Positions 52,376-62,052 of a DNA stretch of 64,000 bases are shown piece after piece. This DNA is from Pleodorina starrii (lineage: Eukaryota > Chlorophyta > Chlorophyceae > Chlamydomonadales > Volvocaceae). Positions within the stretch are counted from its first letter, which is position 1. Each line of letters begins with the position of its first letter. The stretch spans positions 4,649,501-4,713,500 of the forward strand of contig BRXU01000002.1 in the NCBI GenBank assembly GCA_030267565.1. Direction: 5' to 3'. Both the position numbers and the translations under genes were made by a program. The notes beneath the pieces are model-generated. The model did no database searches. It was not told where the DNA came from and was given only the letters and a program-made list of their open reading frames with translations.

Positions 52376-54640
52376 TCATCCATGTCCAGCCTCGAGCCCT
52401 TGCCACCCATGTCCAGCCTCGAGCCCTTGCCACCCATGTCCAGCCTCGAGCCCTTGCCACCCATGTCCAGCCCCGAGCCCTTGCCATCCATGTCCAGCCT
52501 CGAACCCTTGCCACCCATGTCCAGCCTCGAACCCTTGCCACCCATGTCCAGCCTCGAGCCCTTGCCACCCATGTCCAGCCTCGAGCCCTTGCCACCCATG
52601 TCCAGCCTCGAGCCCTTGCCACCCATGTCCAGCCTCGAGCCCTTGCCACCCATGTCCAGCCTCGAGCCCTTGCCACCCATGTCCAGCCCCGAGCCCTTGC
52701 CATCCATGTCCAGCCTCGAACCCTTGCCACCCATGTCCAGCCTCGAACCCTTGCCACCCATGTCCAGCCTCGAGCCCTTGCCACCCATGTCCAGCCTCGA
52801 GCCCTTGCCACCCATGTCCAGCCTCGAACCCTTGCCACCCATGTCCAGCCTCGAGCCCTTGCCACCCATGTCCAGCCTCGAACCCTTGCCACCCATGTCC
52901 AGCCTCGAGCCTTGCCACCCATGTCCAGCCTCGATCCCTTGCCACCGATGTCCAGCCTCGAGCCCTTGCCGCCAATGTCCAGCCCCGAGCCCTTGCCAAC
53001 CATGTCCAGCCCCGAACCCTAGCCACCCATGTCCAGCCTCGAACCCTTGCCACCCATGTCCAGCCTCGAGCCCTTGCCACCAATGTCCAGCCTCGAGCAA
53101 TTGCCACCCATGTCCAGCCTCGAGCCCTTGCCACCCATGTCCAGCCTCGAGCCCTTGCCGCCAATGTCCAGCCTCGAACCCTTGCCACCCATGTCCAGCC
53201 TCGAGCCCTTGCCGCCAATGTCCAGCCTCGAACCCTTGCCACCCATGTTCAGCCTCGAACCCTTGCCACCCATGTCCAGCCTCGAGCCCTTGCCACCAAT
53301 GTCCAGCCTCGAGCCCTTGCCACCCATGTCCAGCCTCGAGCCCTTGCCACCCATGTCCAGCCTCGAGCCCTTGCCACCAATGTCCAGCCTCGAGCCCTTG
53401 CCACCCATGTCCAGCCTCAAGCCCTTGCCAACCATGTCCAGCCCCGAGCCCTTGCCACCCATGTCCAGCCTCGAGCCCTTGCCACCCATGTCCAGCCTCG
53501 AACCCTTGCCACCCATGTCCAGCCTCGAGCCCTTGCCACCCATGTCCAGCCTCGAGCCCTTGCCACCCATGTCCAGCCCCGAGCCCTTGCCATCCATGTC
53601 CAGCCTCGAACCCTTGCCACCCATGTCCAGCCTCGAACCCTTGCCACCCATGTCCAGCCTCGAGCCCTTGCCACCCATGTCCAGCCTCGAGCCCTTGCCA
53701 CCCATGTCCAGCCTCGAGCCCTTGCCACCCATGTCCAGCCTCGAGCCCTTGCCACCCATGTCCAGCCTCGAGCCCTTGCCACCCATGTCCAGCCCCGAGC
53801 CCTTGCCATCCATGTCCAGCCTCGAACCCTTGCCACCCATGTCCAGCCTCGAACCCTTGCCACCCATGTCCAGCCTCGAGCCCTTGCCACCCATGTCCAG
53901 CCTCGAGCCCTTGCCACCCATGTCCAGCCTCGAACCCTTGCCACCCATGTCCAGCCTCGAGCCCTTGCCACCCATGTCCAGCCTCGAACCCTTGCCACCC
54001 ATGTCCAGCCTCGAGCCTTGCCACCCATGTCCAGCCTCGAGCCCTTGCCACCGATGTCCAGCCTCGAGCCCTTGCCGCCAATGTCCAGCCCCGAGCCCTT
54101 GCCAACCATGTCCAGCCCCGAACCCTAGCCACCCATGTCCAGCCTCGAACCCTTGCCACCCATGTCCAGCCTCGAGCCCTTGCCACCAATGTCCAGCCTC
54201 GAGCAATTGCCACCCATGTCCAGCCTCGAGCCCTTGCCACCAATGTCCAGCCTCGAGCCCTTGCCGCCAATGTCCAGCCTCGAACCCTTGCCACCCATGT
54301 CCAGCCTCGAGCCCTTGCCGCCAATGTCCAGCCTCGAACCCTTGCCACCCATGTTCAGCCTCGAACCCTTGCCACCCATGTCCAGCCTCGAGCCCTTGCC
54401 ACCAATGTCCAGCCTCGAGCCCTTGCCACCCATGTCCAGCCTCGAGCCCTTGCCACCCATGTCCAGCCTCGAGCCCTTGCCACCGATGTCCAGCCTCGAG
54501 CCCTTGCCACCCATGTCCAGCCTCGAGCCCTTGCCAACCATGTCCAGCCCCGAGCCCTTGCCAACCATGTCCAGCCCCGAGCCCTTGCCAACCATGTCCA
54601 GCCTCGAGCCCCTTCACGTTTCACCCATGTCCAGCCTCCA
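52376..54640. repeat. 27-bp minisatellite (~80 copies) with 1,106-bp higher-order repeat
   Basis: Units ATGTCCAGCCTCGAGCCCTT followed by GCCACCC (27 bp, nine codons, MSSLEPLPP in one frame). Frequent variants are CCTCGAACCC, CCCCGAGCCC with CCATCC, GCCAAC, GCCGCCA and CACCAATG. One copy lacks a base (GAGCCTTGCC near 52910), and the same deletion recurs near 54016. Both are followed by the same series of variant units up to GAACCCTAGCC at 53014 and 54120. A block of 41 units (1,107 minus 1 bp) has therefore been duplicated. The single-base deletion breaks the MSSLEPLPP frame, arguing against coding. Confidence 0.95.
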
Positions 54641-57179
54641 GCTTCTAGCACCAATCTCCAGCCCCAAGCACCGTCCACCCATCTACAGACCCCCGAGCCC
54701 ATTCCGTCCACCCTGCCACCTACCTGTCCCCAGCACCGAGCTCCTTGCACCAATGTCTGACTTCGAGCCCCTGTCCCTGCCACCTATCTCAAGCCCCGAA
54801 TGCCGTGCACCCATCTAAGCCCCAAGCCCCTTCCGTCCACCCATCCAAAGCCCCGAGCCTCTGCCACCAAGCAATGTCCGGTCCCGTGTGAGTGCAGTCC
54901 TCAATACAGTACTTACACTCAATCTCAACCCCAGCCCCATGAGCCCCGAACCTGAGGGCCCAGCCGTCACTCAAGCCCCAGCCCGAGCTCCCAGTCCCCA
55001 GCTCCCCACCCCCAGCCGCCGAGCCACAGTCGCCAATCAAGGACTAGCTCTCCAGCTTCATCAGGCCAAGTGTCCAAGAATCAGCTCCAGCCTCAATTCC
55101 GAACTGTTTAGCCCCAGCCGCCAAACATCAGCTCTGAAGCCTCAGCCCCTAGCCCCAGTCCCATAGCCTTTTCAGCCAGTCCGCCCCGGGTGGAAAGGGA
55201 GGAAAGACAGGGTGCGTGGGCGCCTCGGGTTGTTTGGGGTATCGCAGATGTATTGCGACACAATAATGCACCAACGCGCTCATTGAGATTCGGGAACATA
55301 AACATCGCAACAAATGACGACTATCGTCGTTTGCGTCGGGATGCATGCCGGCATGCACCGGCAAAATGCCGCAGGAAGGCCATGCGCACCAAATCAATGT
55401 CGATGACAGTAACCATGAACGTTATAAAGGTGTCCTTTCATTTGGCTCAGATGAGGAGCCTAATGTCCGTACGGAAACCAATTACCGTCCCACTATGTTA
55501 TACGCGCAGCTGGTTGTTGGCAAACACGCCTTCCTTCTACATCCAATCATATAGAATATAATAAATAGTTACTGGGAATAGCGCTACGTTTGTCCTTGCC
55601 TATACGCTTATCCTTGACTGGGATAACAAAAGTCAAGCAAGGCGAGTGCTTCAATAAGTTCAAGATCTGCTCGCAGGGTTGCCTCAGGTAACTGGTAATC
55701 ATGTGACACAAGCGACGGAAAGTATCTGACTCAAGATAAAACAAGTAAGATAACAGTGTCAATAGCTGGCGCCATTGGTCCTTAAAAGCTGTGTAGCTAA
55801 ACATTTTCCGTTCCTAACGTAATCCTGCCAATGCCCTTACGCAACGCAGTTCAGCACGGAGTGCACGGACATGGAGCTAGCGGCTTTGGAGTGAACAAGT
55901 GGACTAGCCTTGGAGTGGACTTGGAGCTAGCGGCCGGGAGTAGCTGTGCTGGGGGAGCTAGCGGCCAGGAGCAAGACCAGCAGCGCGCTGCATGTGTGCG
56001 GTAAGGACAGTGGGGGTTACCGTGGGCTTCAGACCTCAAAACGGGAGAGCAAGCGGGCCAGCTGTCCGTGTACTGCAGAGGAAAGACCAACCAGTCCAGA
56101 CAGCACGAGCCACCCAGACAGGAACAAGCGAACCCGGGGGGAAAGCGCATAGGCGAGCGACCACGGGGCGCAGAAGTGCGGCCAGTGCAGGCCCTGGCCA
56201 TCTATCTCTACCTGTCTGGCCTAGTCCGGCCTGCTGTTGCCCAATGTATGAACTGGGCTGCAGCGGGCTGAACTACCCGTCTGGCCCGGGCCGTCCTGAA
56301 CTAGCAAAACCCAATCCTTAGCTAGGGGACCAACGTGAAAAGGGATCTTGTCACTGAAAACCTTTGCAACCAACGTACCCCAGATAGCCGCGTTGGAGGA
56401 TTCTTTCAGTCACGTAATCGGTGGTTTTTACTACCATCGCACTGGATATACCTCTCGGGGTCTGGATCCGCGGCGGCGCAATTTACGGTGGGTAAGCGGT
56501 TGGTTTACTGTTCTTCGAAAAGCCAAGGCGCTGCTACAGGAACCGCTCGCTAAGGCACACACCTGCACGCTGGCCCGCAAGGCGGGCTCCTCCTGGGGGC
56601 TACGGGTTCCCCGACACTGCCCAGCGCGGGGCAAAAGCAAAACACCCACGGCCGCGGGGGGGAATGACAAGCCGGCGCGGCGCCCCCCTGGAAAGCCCAC
56701 TACTGGGCACGGCTCACAGGCGCTGCCTGCCCTCGCCTACCACGCAGAGAAACCTGTCCCTCCGTCCCTGGCCGCCTGCGGAGCCCAGCACCACCTATCC
56801 TCCCTCTGCAACCCCTCCCTCGCCACCTCTCCCTTCCTCCCAAAGCGCCAAAGCTACAGGCCACCCTCGCCGCACCTCTCAGCCGGCAGACAGCACAACA
56901 CCGCCCCTCACTCCTCGACGGGCCCCGTCTCCCAAGAAGAGGGTACACACAGGCCTGCTCCTTCCCCGACCTGCTAGCCCACGAGACCCTCGGCCAGGAA
57001 ACCCTTGCCCGCCCGCCCAGCCCTCCCTTGCCCACAACCCTCCCTGCTCTCCTTGCTTTACTCTCCCTCTCCAGGCCACCCCCATCCCAGCGCCCCCCAT
57101 CCCCCACCCTCCTCCCACCACCACCCGCTCCCTCTTCCCCTTCAAACAACGTCCCTTGCCCCGTCACTAGCACAGCTGC
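54641..57179. other. Unassigned interior of the foldback structure
   Basis: It starts with degenerate minisatellite-like sequence (CCCATCTAC, CCAATCTCC units) to about 54850. CAGCCCC-rich DNA follows to ~55190. Then comes a distinctly AT-richer stretch, 55200-55860, with an unrecognised minus frame at 55547-55804. Three GGAGCTAGCGGC copies lie at 55872, 55930 and 55956. The rest is C-rich. Confidence 0.4.
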
Positions 57180-57404
57180 TTAGGCCGTGATCTCCACCGG
57201 CGCTGCACACCGCACTCGCTCCTCAGCGGCCGCTAGGATGGGGTGCTGGGGCTGCTCTGGCTGGGGCTGCACCTGATGCTGCTGCTGCTGCCCCCTCGCT
57301 GCTGCTGCCCCCGCCCGCCCCTGTCTCCGGGTTGCTGCTCGAAGACAGCACCTTCCGACTTCCATAGTGAACAGCACCGCTAGGGCGATCACGTCAAAGG
57401 GGGC
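57180..57404 (-). CDS. Candidate terminal exon of an unrecognised gene
   Basis: A minus frame that would begin after the acceptor TGCGAACAG at 57405-57413 encodes 74 residues. They open with a hydrophobic stretch (FDVIALAVLFTMEVG), then a basic segment, a Gln/Pro-rich stretch (GQQQQHQVQPQPEQPQ) and the tail VEITA before a TAA. The composition is more protein-like than its surroundings. It could be the last exon of the gene whose first exon is at 59340-59862 on the same strand, but the phases do not join directly, so at least one more exon would be needed. It could also be a chance frame. Confidence 0.25.
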   Translation of the reverse strand, partial: APFDVIALAVLFTMEVGRCCLRAATRRQGRAGAAAARGQQQQHQVQPQPEQPQHPILAAAEERVRCAAPVEITA

Positions 57405-57504
57405 CTGTTCGCACCCAGGGGGCGCTTGGGCGAGCCAGATGTGCTGCCGGGTGGTGCGTGGTGGCCCCCGCTGCTGCCTGTGGGGGTGGCAGGTGCCGGT
57501 CGAT

Positions 57505-58510
57505 CTGCTCCCGAACTGCTGTTTGTTAGCTGCATCTGTAAGGGTGACGGCATCCCGGCTCCTTGCTAGCAAGGAGCCGGGATTCGTGGGGTACCCCAGG
57601 AAATGTATTATGCGCTGCCGCACTACGCACCGCGCAAACATATTAAGATAATTGCAGTTGTTTAGCTGCATCTGTAAGGGTGACAGCATTGCCGCGTAGC
57701 GTGGCCGCGCCTATTTGAACGCGGACCGTGGATTGTGGCTCCTTGCTAGCAACGAGTCGTTGCTAGCAAGGAGCCGGGATCCGTGGGGCACCCCAGGAAA
57801 TATATTATGCGCTGCCGCACTACGCACTGCGCATACATATAAAGATAATTGCAGATGTTTAGCTGCATCTGTAAGGTTGACACCATTGTTGCGTAGCGTG
57901 GCCGCGCCTATTTGAACGCGGACCGTGGATCGTGGCTCCTTGCTAGCAACGAGTCGTTGCTAGCAAGGAGCCGGGATCCGTGGGGCACCCCAGGAAATAT
58001 ATTATGCGCTGCCGCACTACGCACTGCGCATACATATAAAGATAATTGCAGTTGTTTAGCTGCATCTGTAAGGTTGACACCATTGTTGCGTAGCGTGGCC
58101 GCGCCTATTTGAACGCGGACCGTGGATCGTGGCTCCTTGCTAGCAACGAGTCGTTGCTAGCAAGGAGCCGGGATCCGTAGGGCACCCAGGAAATATATTT
58201 TGCACTGCCGCAATGGCGCGCATACATCTAAAAATAAATATCGTATATAAACTAAATTGTTCAATGACAGAATTTCCTTACATTGAGCGGGAACCGCGAA
58301 CCATGGCTCCATGCCAGCAAGCATCTATCGTCCATTTCCGTGGAGTTCTGGTCGCAAAATGTCGTGCATAAGCATTGTTTGAATAAGTTATATTAATTGC
58401 CATTATTAGGATGCCAAATAGACCACGCGTTGTCGCTACTTGAGCTTGCTAGCAAGGAGCCAAGGAACCGTGTCATTTCTCGTTGCTAGCAAGGAGCCAC
58501 GATCCGTGGC
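57505..58510 (-). repeat. Right inverted-repeat arm with 197-bp palindromic units
   Basis: Reverse-oriented partner of 48067-49080. The 39-bp palindromes lie at 57737-57775, 57934-57972 and 58131-58169, again exactly 197 bp apart. A shortened one (GGCTCCTTGCTAGCAAGGAGCC) lies near 57559 at the inner edge. The outer ~340 bp (58170-58510) match the left terminal sequence in inverted order with few differences. Confidence 0.92.
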
Positions 58511-59339
58511 TCTTGCCTTAGTGGCTCCACCGGCGGCACCAGGATGACTAGATAGCTGCTGGCCCCATCCCATCTGTGCGACAGCGCACAACTAAGTAAA
58601 TGAAGGCGCAAAGCATGCAGAGCTGCAGTCCGAACGTGCGTGAAGCGTGATGAGCACAACGGTAGTTGTTACAGTTACAAGGAAAGGAAGAAAGTGCTCA
58701 CGCTAACGAGCGACGACGGACATACCGCGATAGGCCGCAAATAAACACCGGCCAGCTGGGACGCAGTGGCACGCAGTGACCCGCTGGCGGCTCTATACTA
58801 CCCCTCCTGACCCCTCCGAGGGTACGCATGGATCACACTGTACCAACAGCGAGTAGCATGCATGCATGTCCTTCACTCGGTGGCCATGACCGACGAAGGC
58901 AATCGCGCAGCACGACCGCGCGACCGAGCAACACCACCCACGAGTCCTGAGCTCATACCGACTGAAGCCCGCCCGCCCAAGCAGAAATGCCACGACCCAG
59001 ATGGATCAGCGTTTCTCATGTCCGATTACCGTAGAAGCAAGCATACATACATCTCATTCATGACTTTACCACGCCGTAACCGTACGTCCACATGCATCCG
59101 TCCATCCGTGATCGACAATCCGTTGGCATGCCTTCCTGCATGCCAGGGCCAGCCTGCCTGCCTGCCTGCCGCGGGCCTACCTGGGCATGCTGCAGTCCGC
59201 CCGCCGAGAACGAAGACAATGCATTGCAACAACTGTACTCCGTCCGTCCGTCCATCAAGGTAATGATTATGGTCATGGATGAATGCATGGACCAGAACAC
59301 CAGCAGACGGAGAGGACATCCATCCGTCCATCTACTCAC
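58511..59339. other. Unassigned DNA right of the foldback structure
   Basis: It contains TGCC tetranucleotides (59154-59170) and CCGT/CATC units (59239-59255, 59320-59331). If the exon at 59340-59862 belongs to a spliced gene, this is part of its first intron. No second exon could be identified here. Confidence 0.4.
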
Positions 59340-59568
59340 GCGGGGCCGGCGGCGAGGCGGAGAAGAGGCTCAGCACCGATCCGATCAGCCAGTTGACGCC
59401 CTCCAGGCCGTAGTCCCACACCGCTGCCGTGGCATCGTCCCACACCACGCCGGCCTGGGGGTTGTTGAGGAAGAGGTGCGGGAGCGGAGGCAGGGCCGGC
59501 GGGAGAAGCGACTGCTGTGGCGACCGTGGCGTGGTCGCACCGGAGGCCGTCGCCTCCGCCTGCACCGA

Positions 59569-59599
<31 letters not shown>

Positions 59600-59862
59600 T
59601 TGTCGTGCAGCGCCTTCTCCGCGGATGCGGCCCACACCGCCGCGACCGCGGACGGCCCCCACACCGCAGCAGCCGCGACGTCCAACGACGAGTCCGGGGG
59701 CGAGTAGTGGGGGCGCAGCTGTGGAGGGAGCTCGCTGCGGCTGATGTGGCCGCCAGGTGACGGGCCGAGCGAGTCTTGGCGGTGTTGCAGCGGGGTAGAA
59801 TTCGTCATTGTCAGCAGGCGAGATGCGGACGAGGTCTCGGGGGCTGAGCGCGCCAGGAGCAT
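59340..59862 (-). CDS. First exon of an unrecognised gene
   Basis: A minus-strand open frame of 174 codons starts at an ATG at 59862 (an alternative in-frame ATG, MTNSTPLQHR, is at 59808). It stops being open at a GTGAGT donor just after residue ~174, leaving one base of the next codon. The protein is Ser/Pro/Ala-rich with an acidic run (DGDGDDDDDD) near residue 110. It ends in a more ordered hydrophobic segment, WDYGLEGVNWLIGSVLSLFS, possibly amphipathic or membrane-associated. I recognise no domain. Codon composition fits the host genes. The continuation is not certain; a weak terminal-exon candidate lies at 57180-57404, beyond the right arm of the inverted repeat. Confidence 0.5.
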
Positions 59863-62052
59863 GATGAGGGCAAAATTAAAGATTTGGATAAAGAAGAAGG
59901 AGCGTGTGGCACCCTTTAGGATGGGTTGGAAGTTGTCGATGCAGTGCGTGGCTCAATTAAATGTGCGCAGGTGTGCGTATCGGGATACGGATGGAAGGAC
60001 AACTTTTGGGTTGCAAGCATCCCGCTACCACCGCTTATAGTGGACTGGCTGAGTGGGCTGTCCTGTCGATCGTACGCTCGGCGGGTAATGTCGAGGTCGA
60101 GGCACGCGGGGAAGAGACAACCGGCAACCGACATGTGACGGTTGGTTAAGTCTCAACAACTATCGACGACTTTAAGGCAGGCATCCATGCCTCGAACCTC
60201 ACCGTCAAGCATGTATCTATAATACTAAAATTACATATGGAAATCAGGCGTGGAATCCCAAGTTCAAACAGAAATGCGATGAAAATAGGAGCTTGAGTGT
60301 ATGTCTTGAGTGACCGACACACCAATATTTCATTTACGCCACCAAAGAATCTCGGGGATTTGAACCATATGATTCGGACCCAATGTTACGCATGACCGAA
60401 AGAAAAGCATCCGAAACCGCGCGTTGGCCGCCCGCTGTGGAGGTCGAGGCAAGGATCCGGAGACAGTCAACGAGTCAACCGAGGAAATGAACTCGACGGA
60501 ACAAACATGACAGTTGGGTCATTGCGAATCAATTAATTACAGAGGAGCTGGATAACGGCTACATAGTGCGATCGCACGACTCTGTGGGTCTTATTTTCAA
60601 TGGAACATCTAGACCAGGCCACTAACCAATTCACCGGCGAAATCGCCTCATTGGAAAGGTATCCCACACTGGGAAATATATGTCTTCGACTACGTGTGCC
60701 AATTCCGATTCCCTGAAACGGTCATCGTGGCCGACGACTCGTGGTGGTGGTGGCCGACGAGCGACGACTCCTCCGCGATAGCCCTTGTTAAGTACTGATC
60801 AAGCGTGTGCGCAGATGTAAAATGTTCAATATGGTTTATATTACAATTTAAGTCTTGTGTAGGCGAGGCCTTCCTCTTATGGTAGGTGAAGAATAGCAAG
60901 GTAGGACGACGCGATATATACGGTACGTTATCAGCGTCTTTATGAGCCGAGATAGCTCCAAACGTCCAAAGGCTCCGTGTGGCGGGGCAAGGGCCTCAGC
61001 TGGGTTTAGATGAGCCCGCCCTGCTGTGTCTCCAGGACATACCATACATGCACCCATACACATATGTCTAGGCAGTTTCTGCGAAAGCTAGCTTAGCCGA
61101 ATGCGCTGGGCCATCAATTACCGGTAGATAGTGCGGCACGACACGACCCGCTCAGCAGCGAGGCAATCAAGGGCGGCGGACAGGCTCATGAGTCATGACA
61201 CGCGCAATTGCTACAGGAAATCGTCGGAGCTGATACCTGCAGACCCCCTGCTGAAGACTGTGTCCCTTCACCGCCCAATTCCAGTGTTTCGTGTCATCGT
61301 ACGTAGATGCCGAACCTTCTAGAGCTTCCGGCACCACGTGGAAAATCAGCGAACAATGCGGCAAGCCAAGCCTGGCTCCATCCGGCCGTTTGCGACACGA
61401 CCAAACACGCGCGACACGGAAACACTGGCATCGCTCGTATACCCTCGCCTCGTTTCGGCTTCCAACCGGTTTCCAACCCGCGGCTGCACAAAACCAAAAA
61501 CTTGTACCGCCTCTGCCCGTACCGTCCCAGCCGACGAATCGCCGCTCCGACTGAAATCCGTTCATTCTCATGTTGTTCAGGTCAGCCTGCCTCTCAGGCC
61601 CCAGCCCAGGGCTACCACCACCGACTAAACCAAAACCCACAAGTGTGCACCTCGTGATGCCAGCACACTCGGGCCAGTGTGCACCCCGTTACCAAATCAA
61701 CGTGGCCACACAACCAAAAGCCGCCGTGCCAGGACCTGTACCGGTAATCAAGGACCAATAGACATGCAGCACTCAGCTCCCCGCGCATTCCTCCTCACGT
61801 CTTCGGGTCAACCTGCCCTTCCACACCCAACTACGGAACAAGCCCGCTCCTGGCCTTACTCCCTCGCCTCACATGCCCCCGAACAGGCCCACGCACACCT
61901 CCCCTCCTGCACGACTACCGCATACGCACACCACTCGCTCCCCAGCCCCGACCAGCCTTGTCGTCTTGCTGCAGCAGCACACTCGCCAGCTCATTGCACC
62001 CACGTCACGCCCTTCGGCCGAGCCCACCCCTTCGTGAACGGCTCCCAGCAGA
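59863..62052. other. Intergenic region, partly AT-rich
   Basis: No supported gene. 60160-60420 is relatively AT-rich. A direct repeat of GGCCGACGA and CGACGACTC units with (GGT)n between lies at 60729-60770. From 61300 on, the sequence is C-rich with chance frames. It should include the promoter of the 59862 exon and the 3' UTR of the ankyrin gene. Confidence 0.4.

Larger units (their letters stand above)
48067..58510. mobile_element. Putative foldback-type element with ~1-kb inverted repeats
   Basis: The left arm (48067-~49080) and right arm (~57505-58510) are inverted copies of each other. Both have, from the outside inward, ~340 bp of terminal sequence (starting GCCACGGATCGTGGCTCC), then three 197-bp tandem units each bearing a 39-bp palindrome, then a partial unit. 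The ~8.4 kb between holds a 195-bp satellite, a 27-bp minisatellite and ~2.9 kb of mostly unassigned DNA. Long inverted repeats built of tandem units around a variable centre are the architecture of foldback elements such as FB/Galileo. No transposase is recognised and no clear flanking duplication is seen (AAGGTTATG on the left, TCTTGCCTTA on the right). Two separate insertions in opposite orientation are the alternative. Confidence 0.55.

Noticed and set aside
49560..54128. A 1522-codon plus-strand open frame across both tandem arrays
   Set aside because: Periods of 195 and 27 bp are multiples of three, so frames stay open by repetition. Comparable frames are open on the other strand, there is no ATG at its beginning, and no known domain is present.
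52376..54640. CRISPR-like regular repeats
   Set aside because: Units of 27 bp abut with no spacers, and the genome is eukaryotic; this is a minisatellite.
55547..55804. 85-codon minus frame in the AT-richer interior, considered as a transposase or replicase fragment
   Set aside because: It looks somewhat protein-like, but no catalytic motif or family signature can be recognised.
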